A DNA stretch of 64,000 nt, from contig NZ_CP011047.1 in assembly GCF_000982825.1 (NCBI RefSeq), positions 1,860,001 to 1,924,000 of the forward strand, given 5' to 3'. A program made the position numbers and the translations under genes. Of this stretch, positions 17,183 to 25,862 are shown in pieces (the first letter of the stretch is position 1; every line of letters starts with the position of its first letter). This DNA comes from Cronobacter sakazakii (GTDB lineage: Bacteria; Pseudomonadota; Gammaproteobacteria; Enterobacterales; Enterobacteriaceae). Under the pieces are notes generated by a model. That model was not told where the DNA came from, made no database searches, and saw nothing but the letters and a program-made list of their open reading frames with translations.

Positions 17183-17545
17183 CTATTCGCCGCGATACAC
17201 GCAACCGGCGGTGCAGGTCTCTTTAATCATCACCGCGCTCAGCAGCGGCAGACGGGGTTTCATCTGATCCCAGATCCAGCGCGCCAGCACTTCGCTGGTC
17301 GGGTTTTCAAGGCCCGGAATATCGTTCAGATAATAGTGATCCAGGCTATCGTAAATCGGTTTAAACGCCGCTTTTAGCTCGGCGAAATCGATAATCCAGC
17401 CGGTATGAGGGTCCACCTCGCCCGTTATCTCCAGGCGCACCATAAAAGAGTGTCCGTGCAGACGACCGCACTTGTGGCCTTCGGGGACATGGGGGAGTCG
17501 GTGAGCGGCTTCGAAGATAAAATCTTTAAACAGGGTGGTAGGCAT
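17183..17545 (-). CDS. queD: 6-carboxy-5,6,7,8-tetrahydropterin synthase QueD
   Basis: Converts dihydroneopterin triphosphate to 6-carboxytetrahydropterin, the step before QueE. 120 residues, nearly identical in pattern to the E. coli enzyme. Zinc-binding histidines are in FEAAHRLPHV and GRLHGHSFMV; the catalytic Cys is in EGHKCGRLHGH; the pterin-binding Glu is in VMIKETCTAGC. The ATG at 17545 gives MPTTLFKDF. It is transcribed away from cysJ. Confidence 0.97.
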   Translation of the reverse strand: MPTTLFKDFIFEAAHRLPHVPEGHKCGRLHGHSFMVRLEITGEVDPHTGWIIDFAELKAAFKPIYDSLDHYYLNDIPGLENPTSEVLARWIWDQMKPRLPLLSAVMIKETCTAGCVYRGE

Positions 17546-17849
17546 AACGCAGTCTCAGTCTTGCTAAAAAACCGCCGCATAGTACCGGAATTGACCGTTT
17601 TTAGCATTAACTAAAACCCTCATAAACGATAAGCGCACAAAACGCATCGCTATTTAAAAAAATAATCATTAATTTCAATTGATTGGTTAACCCGTTTTTA
17701 CGCTTATGCTTATTGGTAAAACTGGTTAGTCCATTTGGTTATTTATTATTTCCATCCCTTCTTTAATTGTTATTCTTGCCGCCGTTACCCTTACTTTCTC
17801 TTCTGTTTTTGCGATAAAAAACAGCTTTGCTACTGGAACATAACGACGC
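17546..17849. promoter_or_regulatory. Divergent promoter region queD / cysJ, AT-rich
   Basis: About 300 bases with no gene. From 17640 to 17780 it is strongly AT rich (TTTAAAAAAATAATCATTAA and nearby). cysJIH promoters are known to be activated by CysB with N-acetylserine, and CysB sites are long and AT rich. No individual site or -10/-35 pair is claimed. Confidence 0.45.
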
Positions 17850-19652
17850 ATGACGACTCAGGCCCCACCGAACGCTTTGCTCCCGCTCAGCCCGGAGCAG
17901 CTGGCTCGCCTTCAGACGGCGACTCATGATTTCACCCCCACGCAGCTCGCCTGGCTTTCGGGCTATTTCTGGGGAATGGTAAACCAACAGCCAGGTGCGG
18001 CGGTGATGCAAAAGCCCGCGGCGCCGGCGTCGGTGATTACGCTGATTTCCGCTTCCCAGACCGGCAACGCGCGCCGCGTGGCGGAAGCGCTGCGCGACGA
18101 TCTGCTGGCGGCGCAGCTCAATGTGAATCTGGTAAACGCGGGCGACTATAAATTCAAACAAATTGCCCAGGAAAAACTGCTTATCGTCGTGGCCTCAACC
18201 CAGGGCGAAGGCGATCCGCCGGAAGAAGCCGTCGCGCTGCACAAATTCCTGCTGTCGAAAAAAGCGCCGAAGCTTGATGGCACGGCTTTCGCCGTCTTTG
18301 GCCTTGGCGACACCTCTTATGAACACTTCTGCCAGGCCGGTAAAGATTTCGATACCCGTCTTGCGGAACTCGGTGCCGAGCGCCTGCTGGACCGCGTGGA
18401 TGCCGATGTCGAATACCAGGCGGCCGCCCAGGCGTGGCGTCAGCGCGTGGTTGACGTCCTGAAAGCGCGCGTACCAAAAGAAGCGCCGTCCCAGGCGGCG
18501 ATCACCGCCAGCGGCGCGGTCAATCTGGTCGATTCGACCCCCTATACCAAAGAATCGCCGCTTACCGCGACGCTCTCGGTGAACCAGAAAATCACCGGTC
18601 GTCATTCAGAAAAAGACGTGCGCCATATCGAAATCGATCTCGGCGATGCGGGCCTGCGCTATCAGCCGGGCGACGCGCTCGGCGTCTGGTATCAGAACGA
18701 TCCCGCGCTGGTGCAGGAACTTCTTGAGCTGCTGTGGCTGAAAGGCGACGAGCCGGTGACGGTGGGCGAGAAAACGCTGCCGCTCAGCGAAGCGCTGCAG
18801 TGGCATTTCGAGCTGACGGTGAATACCGCCGCTATCGTTGAAAATTACGCGACGCTGACCCGCAGTGAAGCGCTGCTGCCGCTGGTGGGTGATAAAGCGA
18901 AGCTGCAGGACTATGCCGCCAGGACGCCCATCGTCGATATGGTGCGCTTCGCACCGGCCCAGCTTGAGGCCGACCAACTGCTCGGTTTGCTGCGCCCCCT
19001 TACGCCGCGCCTCTATTCCATCGCTTCGTCGCAGGCGGAAGTCGAAAACGAAGTGCACATTACCGTCGGCGTGGTGCGTTTCGACATCGAAGGCCGCGCG
19101 CGTGCGGGCGGGGCGTCGAGCTATCTTGCTGACCGTCTGGAAGAAGATGGCGAAGTGCGCGTGTTCATCGAGCACAACGACAACTTCCGCCTGCCGACAA
19201 CGCCTGAAACGCCCGTCATTATGATTGGCCCCGGCACCGGCATCGCGCCGTTCCGCGCCTTTATGCAGCAGCGCGAAGCCGATGGCGCGACCGGTAAAAA
19301 CTGGCTTTTCTTCGGCAACCCGCACTTTACGGAAGACTTCCTCTACCAGGTCGAATGGCAGCGCTATGTCAAAGAAGGGCTGTTGACCCGCATCGACCTT
19401 GCCTGGTCGCGCGATCAGGACCATAAAATTTACGTACAAGATAAAATCCGCGAGCAGGGCGCGGAGCTGTGGCGCTGGATCCAGGAAGGCGCGCACCTTT
19501 ATGTCTGCGGCGACGCCAATCGCATGGCGAAAGATGTCGAGCAGGCGTTACTGGAAGTGATTGCGGCTTACGGCGGGATGGATGCCGAAGCGGCGGATGA
19601 ATATTTAAGTGAGCTGCGCGTTGAGCGCCGTTACCAGCGAGACGTCTACTGA
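17850..19652 (+). CDS. cysJ: Sulfite reductase [NADPH] flavoprotein alpha subunit
   Basis: FAD/FMN subunit that passes electrons from NADPH to the CysI hemoprotein, reducing sulfite to sulfide. 600 residues. The N-terminal flavodoxin domain (about 65-205) has ISASQTGNARRVAEAL and STQGEGDPPEEA for FMN and VFGLGDTSYEHFC. The FAD domain contains PRLYSIASSQ and GGASSYLADR. The C-terminal NADPH domain has IMIGPGTGIAPFRAFMQQR, LFFGNPHFTEDFLY and the terminal YLSELRVERRYQRDVY. The stop TGA overlaps the cysI ATG by one base, so translation is coupled. Confidence 0.98.
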   Translation: MTTQAPPNALLPLSPEQLARLQTATHDFTPTQLAWLSGYFWGMVNQQPGAAVMQKPAAPASVITLISASQTGNARRVAEALRDDLLAAQLNVNLVNAGDYKFKQIAQEKLLIVVASTQGEGDPPEEAVALHKFLLSKKAPKLDGTAFAVFGLGDTSYEHFCQAGKDFDTRLAELGAERLLDRVDADVEYQAAAQAWRQRVVDVLKARVPKEAPSQAAITASGAVNLVDSTPYTKESPLTATLSVNQKITGRHSEKDVRHIEIDLGDAGLRYQPGDALGVWYQNDPALVQELLELLWLKGDEPVTVGEKTLPLSEALQWHFELTVNTAAIVENYATLTRSEALLPLVGDKAKLQDYAARTPIVDMVRFAPAQLEADQLLGLLRPLTPRLYSIASSQAEVENEVHITVGVVRFDIEGRARAGGASSYLADRLEEDGEVRVFIEHNDNFRLPTTPETPVIMIGPGTGIAPFRAFMQQREADGATGKNWLFFGNPHFTEDFLYQVEWQRYVKEGLLTRIDLAWSRDQDHKIYVQDKIREQGAELWRWIQEGAHLYVCGDANRMAKDVEQALLEVIAAYGGMDAEAADEYLSELRVERRYQRDVY

Positions 19653-21364
19653 TGAGCGAAAAATACCCAGGACCTTTGGTGGTCGAAGGAAAACTTTCCG
19701 ATGCGGAACGCATGAAGCGTGAAAGTAACTTCCTGCGCGGCACCATTGCCGAAGATTTACATGACGGGCTGACCGGCGGGTTTAATGGCGACAACTTTCT
19801 GCTGATCCGCTTTCACGGCATGTATCAGCAGGATGACCGCGATATCCGCGCCGAGCGTGCGGCCCAGAAGCTGGAGCCGCGTCACGCGATGATGCTGCGC
19901 TGCCGTCTGCCGGGCGGCATCATGACGCCGCAGCAGTGGCTGGCTATCGACAAATTCGCTGAAGAAAACACGATTTACGGCAGCATTCGTCTGACCAACC
20001 GCCAGACGTTCCAGTATCACGGCCTGCTGAAGAAAAACGTCAAGCCGGCGCATCAGATGCTGCATTCCATCGGGCTTGACGCGCTGGCGACCGCCAACGA
20101 CATGAACCGTAACGTGCTCTGCACCTCGAACCCGGTCGAGTCGCAACTGCATGCCGAAGCTTACGAGTGGGCGAAGAAGCTCTCTGAGCATCTGCTGCCG
20201 CGCACCCGCGCCTATGCGGAGATCTGGCTCGATCAGGAGAAAGTGGCGACCACCGACGAAGAACCGATCCTCGGCGCGACCTATCTGCCGCGTAAGTTCA
20301 AAACCACCGTGGTGGTGCCGCCGCAGAACGATGTCGATCTGCACGCGAACGACATGAACTTCGTCGCCATTGCCGAAAACGGCAAGCTGGTCGGCTTTAA
20401 CCTGCTGGTGGGCGGCGGTCTGTCCATTGAGCACGGCAACAAGAAAACCTACGCGCGCACCGCGACCGAGTTTGGCTACATTCCGCTGGAGCATACCCTG
20501 GCGGTAGCCGAAGCGGTGGTGACGACGCAGCGCGACTGGGGCAACCGTACCGATCGTAAAAACGCCAAAACCAAATATACGCTGGAGCGCGTCGGGCCTG
20601 ACGTCTTCAAAGCGGAAGTGGAACGCCGCGCAGGCGTGACGTTTGAGCCGGTGCGTCCGTATGAATTTACCGGCCGCGGCGATCGCATCGGCTGGGTGAA
20701 AGGCATCGATGATAAATGGCACCTGACGCTGTTTATCGAAAACGGTCGTATTCTCGATTTCCCGGACAAGCCGCTGAAAACCGGCCTGAAGGAAATCGCC
20801 AGAATCCATAAAGGCGATTTCCGCCTGACCGCCAACCAGAACCTGATCGTGGCGGGCGTGCCGGAAGGCGATAAGGCGAAGATCGAACAGCTCGCCCGCG
20901 CCCACGGCCTGATGGCGGGTGTGACGCCGCAGCGTGAAAACTCGATGGCGTGCGTCTCTTTCCCGACCTGCCCGCTGGCGATGGCCGAGGCGGAGCGTTT
21001 CCTGCCGCAGTTTATCGATAAAGTCGACGGGATCATGGCGAAGCATGGCCTGGCGGAAGAGCACATTGTGTTGCGCGTGACCGGTTGCCCGAACGGCTGT
21101 GGCCGCGCGATGCTGGCGGAGCTGGGCCTGGTGGGTAAAGCGCCGGGGCGCTACAACCTGCACCTTGGCGGCAACCGCATTGGTACGCGTATTCCGCGAA
21201 TGTATCGTGAAAACATTACCGAATCGGAGATCCTCGATAATATCGACGAGCTGGTTGGCCGCTGGGCGCAGGAGCGTGAGCCAGGCGAAGGGTTTGGCGA
21301 TTTCACGGTGCGCGCCGGGATTATCCGTCCGGTGCTCGACCCGGCGCGGGATTTCTGGGAATAA
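19652..21364 (+). CDS. cysI: Sulfite reductase [NADPH] hemoprotein beta subunit
   Basis: Siroheme and [4Fe-4S] protein that carries out the six-electron reduction of sulfite to sulfide. 570 residues, full length. The cluster/siroheme cysteines lie in CVSFPTCPLA and VTGCPNGCGR, each followed by the normal spacing. Substrate-binding arginines are in RLTNRQTFQYHG and in FRLTANQNLIV-type segments. It starts on the last base of cysJ. A REP-like pair separates it from cysH. Confidence 0.98.
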   Translation: MSEKYPGPLVVEGKLSDAERMKRESNFLRGTIAEDLHDGLTGGFNGDNFLLIRFHGMYQQDDRDIRAERAAQKLEPRHAMMLRCRLPGGIMTPQQWLAIDKFAEENTIYGSIRLTNRQTFQYHGLLKKNVKPAHQMLHSIGLDALATANDMNRNVLCTSNPVESQLHAEAYEWAKKLSEHLLPRTRAYAEIWLDQEKVATTDEEPILGATYLPRKFKTTVVVPPQNDVDLHANDMNFVAIAENGKLVGFNLLVGGGLSIEHGNKKTYARTATEFGYIPLEHTLAVAEAVVTTQRDWGNRTDRKNAKTKYTLERVGPDVFKAEVERRAGVTFEPVRPYEFTGRGDRIGWVKGIDDKWHLTLFIENGRILDFPDKPLKTGLKEIARIHKGDFRLTANQNLIVAGVPEGDKAKIEQLARAHGLMAGVTPQRENSMACVSFPTCPLAMAEAERFLPQFIDKVDGIMAKHGLAEEHIVLRVTGCPNGCGRAMLAELGLVGKAPGRYNLHLGGNRIGTRIPRMYRENITESEILDNIDELVGRWAQEREPGEGFGDFTVRAGIIRPVLDPARDFWE

Positions 21365-21388
21365 ACGGTTAGCGCGGTGGGCGGTAAC

Positions 21389-21463
21389 GGTGGATGCGCT
21401 GCGCTTATCCACCCTACAACGGGCTGCCATTCCGTAGGGCGGGTAAGCGTAGCGCACCCGCCA
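21389..21463. repeat. REP-like inverted pair inside the cysJIH operon
   Basis: GGTGGATGCGCTGCGCTTAT ... CCACCCTAC (21389-21417) and the inverted copy GTAGGGCGGGTAAGCGTAGC ... CCGCC (21434-21462), between cysI and cysH. In an operon such elements can slow 3'-5' decay of the upstream mRNA; that role is inference. Confidence 0.8.
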
Positions 21464-21519
21464 GCGCGCCTGGCGCGTCACCGCCACACCGGTATCACAT
21501 TCATGCAAGCGAGGTTCAC

Positions 21520-22254
21520 ATGTCCGTACTCGATCTACATGCGCTGAACGCACTGGAAAAAGACGCCCGTGCCGGGGCGCTGGCCGACACCAACGCGCAG
21601 CTTGAGGCGTTAAGCGCCGAGGCGCGCGTCAGCTGGGCGCTGGAAAACCTGCCGGGCGAGTTTGTGCTCTCCTCAAGCTTCGGCATCCAGGCGGCGGTCT
21701 GCCTGCATCTGGTCACGCAGCAGCGCCCGGATATTCCGGTGATCCTCACCGATACCGGCTATCTCTTCCCGGAAACCTATCGCTTTATCGACGAGCTGAC
21801 CGAAAAGCTCAACCTGAACCTGAAAATCTATCGCGCCGAGCAAAGCCCGGCCTGGCAGGAGGCGCGCTACGGCAAGCTGTGGGAGCAGGGCGTTGAAGGG
21901 ATCGAGAAATACAACGACATCAATAAAGTCGAGCCGATGAACCGCGCGCTGAAAGAACTTAACGCGCAGACCTGGTTTGCGGGCCTGCGCCGCGATCAGT
22001 CCGGTAGCCGCGCGAATCTGCCGGTGCTGGGCGTGCAGCGCGGCGTCTTTAAAATTCTGCCGATCATCGACTGGGACAACCGCACGGTTTATCAATACCT
22101 CCAGAAGCACGGGCTGAAATACCACCCGCTGTGGGACGAAGGCTATCTCTCGGTGGGCGATACCCATACCACCCGTAAATGGGAGCCCGGCATGGCGGAA
22201 GAAGAGACCCGCTTCTTTGGCCTGAAACGCGAATGCGGCCTGCACGAAGGCTAA
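21520..22254 (+). CDS. cysH: Phosphoadenosine phosphosulfate (PAPS) reductase
   Basis: Thioredoxin-dependent enzyme that reduces PAPS to sulfite. The frame is open upstream through the REP pair, but the ATG at 21520 after GCGAGGTTCAC gives MSVLDLHALNALEK and 244 residues, the E. coli length. The PP-loop is LSSSFGIQAAV; the TDTGYLFPET and GLRRDQSGSR segments bind PAPS; the catalytic cysteine is in the C-terminal ECGLHEG. It is the last gene of cysJIH. The following gene is iap, with no CRISPR-cas genes between. Confidence 0.98.
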   Translation: MSVLDLHALNALEKDARAGALADTNAQLEALSAEARVSWALENLPGEFVLSSSFGIQAAVCLHLVTQQRPDIPVILTDTGYLFPETYRFIDELTEKLNLNLKIYRAEQSPAWQEARYGKLWEQGVEGIEKYNDINKVEPMNRALKELNAQTWFAGLRRDQSGSRANLPVLGVQRGVFKILPIIDWDNRTVYQYLQKHGLKYHPLWDEGYLSVGDTHTTRKWEPGMAEEETRFFGLKRECGLHEG

Positions 22255-22255
22255 T

Positions 22256-22287
22256 AAAAAAAAGCGCGCCCTGAGGCGCGCTTTTTT
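22256..22287. terminator. Bidirectional terminator cysH / iap
   Basis: AAAAAAAGCGCGCC, short loop, GGCGCGCTTTTTT between the convergent stop codons of cysH and iap. Confidence 0.85.
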
Positions 22288-23275
22288 ACTTCTCCGCTTT
22301 CGCCAGCGTTTTCACCAGCGGCAGCAGTACGCGCATCACGTCGCGACAGCGTTTGTCGATACGCCCCGGCAGCGTCTGATCCAGATATTGTAGGCTATCC
22401 TCGCGGGCGTTGCGCGCCACCGGCGCGAGCGCGTGACGCCCGCGATGGCGGGTGGCGTCATTGACGGCGGCAATCGCCAGCACCGGAATGCCCGCGTTAT
22501 CAAACGCGGCGGCGTCGTTATCCGCAGGCAGCACGCTGTTTGCCGCGACCGGAATGCCAAAACGGCGCGCAAGCTTCACCGCGCTGTCGCGCGTTAGCTG
22601 GCGCACTGCGGCAGGCGTACGCTTACCGCTGGTAAACGCGAGTTTATCGCCCGCCACCAGATGGCTGAGGTTAATCACCAGCAGCGTCTGTTTTTTCTCA
22701 ATGTCGCTCATCCGCTTAAGCAGGTTCTCCGCGCCCATGCCGCCTTCTTCTTCGCCGCTGGTGGCGATAAAGCGCACGCCGTAGCGCGTCGGCACATCTT
22801 TCAGGCGCTCCGCCAGCTCCAGCATCACGCCGACGCCCGCCGCGTTGTCATCCACGCCCTGTAGCGTCAGCCCGCCAAGATTGTTATCGACATCCGCGTC
22901 GCTCTGCGGCGCATAGGTATCAAAATGCGCCATCACGATAATCTGTTGCGGCGATGTGCCTTCGTGGGCGGCAATGACAGTGCTGCCGGTCACGTTCTGC
23001 CAGTTGGTACGATGGTTTCCGGCGGTGTAGATATAGCGGCTGTGAAACGCGCGAATATCGCTCTGGTAACCGAGACGCACAAACTGCTGACGCAGATAAT
23101 CTGCAGCGAGCATCTCAGCGGGTGACCCGGTCATGCGGCCTGGAAATAACGTCGCGATATGACGGGTTTGCTCACTGGCGATATCGCCGGGATGAAGGGG
23201 GTGCGAGAAAGCGGGCAGGGTGAAGCATACGCTCAGCGCCAGGCTCAGGGTGCAGTGGCGCACTGCGGAAAACAT
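22286..23275 (-). CDS. iap: Alkaline phosphatase isozyme conversion aminopeptidase Iap
   Basis: Periplasmic M28-family zinc aminopeptidase that in E. coli trims N-terminal Arg from alkaline phosphatase. 329 residues, somewhat shorter than the E. coli protein (345). The N terminus MFSAVRHCTLSLALSVCFTLPAFS is a signal peptide. Metal-ligand motifs are visible: VMAHFDTYAP (first His/Asp), GVDDNAAGVGVMLELAE (bridging Asp) and FIATSGEEEGGMGAENL (catalytic Glu and ligand Glu), with LPADNDAAAFDNAGIPVL later. It lies between cysH and the cysG-like gene. In E. coli the type I-E CRISPR-Cas locus sits beside iap; here there is none. Confidence 0.93.
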   Translation of the reverse strand: MFSAVRHCTLSLALSVCFTLPAFSHPLHPGDIASEQTRHIATLFPGRMTGSPAEMLAADYLRQQFVRLGYQSDIRAFHSRYIYTAGNHRTNWQNVTGSTVIAAHEGTSPQQIIVMAHFDTYAPQSDADVDNNLGGLTLQGVDDNAAGVGVMLELAERLKDVPTRYGVRFIATSGEEEGGMGAENLLKRMSDIEKKQTLLVINLSHLVAGDKLAFTSGKRTPAAVRQLTRDSAVKLARRFGIPVAANSVLPADNDAAAFDNAGIPVLAIAAVNDATRHRGRHALAPVARNAREDSLQYLDQTLPGRIDKRCRDVMRVLLPLVKTLAKAEK

Positions 23276-23519
23276 AGAACGTCCTTACTCAAAAAAGCGC
23301 GACCAGTTAATGGCGCTTAGTATGAAACTGTGACGTCGGTTACACAATTTGATTTACCGTTAAACGCCAGAAATTTCACGGCTTAAGCACTTTTTGATAT
23401 TTGCATTTCTGCGGCCTTATTCCTTTGTGGAACTATAAATGCCAATTCGTAATTTCATCTGCGATCGGCCTCCCCCTATAGTCCCCTCTGGTCCCCTGTT
23501 GTTAGCGAGTTGTATCGTC

Positions 23520-24935
23520 GTGGAATATCTCCCGTTATTTGCTCAACTGAAACAGCGCCCGGTGCTGGTGGTCGGTGGCGGCGAAGTGGCGCTGCGTAAA
23601 ATCGCGCTGCTGCGTCGCGCGGGTGCCTGCGTCTCTGTCGTGGCGAAAAAGCTGCACCCGGAACTCGCAGCGCTTGAGCAGGAAGGCGCGCTGCGCTGGC
23701 TGGCGCAGTCGTTTGAGCCTGCGCAGCTCGATGCGGTGTTTCTCGTTATCGCGGCAACCAGTGACGCAGCGCTCAACCGCCGGGTCTTTGATGAAGCTAA
23801 CGCCCGTCAGCGCCTGGTCAACGTGGTGGACGATCAACCGCTGTGCTCGTTTATTTTCCCCTCAATCGTTGACCGCTCGCCGCTTATTGTCGCTATCTCC
23901 TCCAGCGGCAACGCGCCGGTGCTGGCGCGGCTGCTGCGCGAGAAAATCGAATCTCTGCTGCCGGCAAGCCTAGGACGTATGGCCGAAGTGGCGGGCGGCT
24001 TTCGCGATCGGATTAAAGCGCGCATTCCCACGACCGACGGACGCCGCCGCTTCTGGGAAAAAGCCTTTCGCGGACGCTTTGCGAGCCTGATGGCCGCAGG
24101 CGACACCCGCGCCGCCGAAGCGGTGCTGGAAGCCGAACTCGATGCGCCGCAAGGCCCGCAGGGGGAAATCATTCTGGTGGGCGCAGGCCCTGGCGACGCG
24201 GGGCTGTTGACGCTGCGCGGTTTGCAGGTGATGCAGCAGGCGGACGTCGTGCTTTACGACCATCTGGTGAGCGACGGCGTGCTGGATCTGGTGCGCCGCG
24301 ACGCCGACCGCATTTGTGTGGGCAAACGCGCGGGCGCGCACGCGGTGGCGCAGCATGAAACCAACCAGATGCTGATTGATTTCGCCCGTGAGGGCAAAAC
24401 CGTCGTGCGCCTGAAAGGCGGCGACCCGTTTATTTTCGGGCGCGGCGGCGAAGAGCTGGAAGCGGCCAAAGCCGCAGGCGTGCCGTTTCAGGTCGTGCCC
24501 GGCGTCACGGCGGCCAGCGGCGCCACGGCCTACGCCGGTATTCCGCTGACCCATCGTGATTACGCCCAGAGCGCGGTGTTCGTCACCGGCCATTACAAAC
24601 CGGACAGCGAGCCGTTCGACTGGGCGTTGCTCGCCAAAAGCCGTCAGACGCTCGCCATCTATATGGGCACCATGAAAGCGGCGGAGATAAGCCAGCAGCT
24701 TATCGCGCATGGCCGCGACGCCAAAACGCCGGTCGCGGTCATCAGCCGCGGCACGCGCGACGACCAGCGCGTACTGACCGGCACGCTCGACACACTCAAC
24801 ATTCTTGCGAAAGATGCGCCCATGCCCGCGCTGCTCGTTGTGGGCGAAGTGGTGCAGCTCCACCAGCAGCTCGCCTGGTTTCAACATTCAACCGACGCGG
24901 AAAACCTTCGTTCTTCCGTGGTGAATCTGGCTTAA
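23520..24935 (+). CDS. cysG: Siroheme synthase (uroporphyrinogen methyltransferase / precorrin-2 dehydrogenase / ferrochelatase), CysG-type
   Basis: Trifunctional enzyme making siroheme, the cofactor of CysI. From the GTG at 23520 it has 471 residues. The N-terminal CysG-B part (EYLPLFAQLKQRPVLVVGGGEVALRK) is the NAD-dependent dehydrogenase/ferrochelatase; the CysG-A methyltransferase part starts near residue 215 (IILVGAGPGDAGLLTLRGLQ) with VVRLKGGDPFIFGRGGEE and VVPGVTAASG. An in-frame ATG at 23439, with GGAA before it, would add 27 residues unlike any family N terminus, so GTG is preferred. It lies 9 bases before cysD and is presumably in the cysDNC operon. It is not in the usual nirB-cysG position, so a second copy may exist elsewhere. 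Confidence 0.92.
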   Translation: MEYLPLFAQLKQRPVLVVGGGEVALRKIALLRRAGACVSVVAKKLHPELAALEQEGALRWLAQSFEPAQLDAVFLVIAATSDAALNRRVFDEANARQRLVNVVDDQPLCSFIFPSIVDRSPLIVAISSSGNAPVLARLLREKIESLLPASLGRMAEVAGGFRDRIKARIPTTDGRRRFWEKAFRGRFASLMAAGDTRAAEAVLEAELDAPQGPQGEIILVGAGPGDAGLLTLRGLQVMQQADVVLYDHLVSDGVLDLVRRDADRICVGKRAGAHAVAQHETNQMLIDFAREGKTVVRLKGGDPFIFGRGGEELEAAKAAGVPFQVVPGVTAASGATAYAGIPLTHRDYAQSAVFVTGHYKPDSEPFDWALLAKSRQTLAIYMGTMKAAEISQQLIAHGRDAKTPVAVISRGTRDDQRVLTGTLDTLNILAKDAPMPALLVVGEVVQLHQQLAWFQHSTDAENLRSSVVNLA

Positions 24936-24944
24936 GGAAAGGTT

Positions 24945-25853
24945 ATGGATCAAAAACGACTCACTCACCTGCGGCAACTGGAGGCGGAAAGCATCCATAT
25001 CATTCGTGAAGTGGCTGCGGAATTCGCCAACCCAGTGATGATGTACTCCATCGGTAAAGACTCCAGCGTCATGCTGCATCTGGCGCGCAAGGCGTTTTAC
25101 CCCGGCACGCTGCCGTTCCCGCTGCTGCATGTGGATACCGGCTGGAAGTTTCGTGAAATGTACGAATTTCGCGACCGCACCGCCAAAGCCTACGGCTGCG
25201 AGCTGCTGGTGCACAAAAACCCGGAAGGCGTGGCGATGGGCATTAACCCGTTCGTTCACGGCAGCGCCAAGCACACCGACATCATGAAAACCGAAGGGCT
25301 GAAGCAGGCGCTGAACAAGTACGGTTTTGACGCCGCTTTCGGCGGTGCGCGCCGTGACGAGGAGAAATCCCGCGCCAAAGAGCGTATTTACTCCTTCCGT
25401 GACCGCTTCCACCGCTGGGATCCGAAAAACCAGCGTCCTGAGCTGTGGCACAACTACAACGGCCAGATCAACAAAGGCGAAAGCATTCGCGTCTTCCCGC
25501 TCTCCAACTGGACCGAGCTGGATATCTGGCAGTACATCTATCTGGAAAATATCGAGATTGTACCGCTGTACCTGGCCGCCGAGCGTCCGGTGCTGGAGCG
25601 CGACGGCATGCTGATGATGATCGACGACGATCGTATCGATTTGCAGCCGGGCGAAGAGATCAAACCGCGCATGGTGCGCTTTCGTACCCTGGGCTGCTGG
25701 CCGCTGACCGGCGCGGTGGAATCGAACGCGCAGACGCTGCCGGAGATCATCGAAGAGATGCTGGTCTCCACCACCAGCGAGCGCCAGGGGCGCGTTATCG
25801 ACCGCGACCAGGCAGGCTCAATGGAGCTTAAAAAACGTCAGGGTTATTTCTAA
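24945..25853 (+). CDS. cysD: Sulfate adenylyltransferase subunit 2
   Basis: Catalytic PP-loop subunit of ATP sulfurylase that makes adenosine 5'-phosphosulfate from sulfate and ATP. 302 residues, full length. The PP-loop is [35 protein letters not shown] and [16 protein letters not shown] are family motifs. The C terminus ends [11 protein letters not shown]. It works with the GTPase CysN, whose gene starts nine bases after the stop with an AAGGAG ribosome site. Confidence 0.98.
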
Positions 25854-25862
25854 GGAGCCGCC

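Noticed and set aside
19757..21553. 598-codon open frame on the minus strand opposite cysI
   Set aside because: Antisense mirror of cysI codons in GC-rich DNA; composition rich in Arg, His and Val with no recognisable motif.
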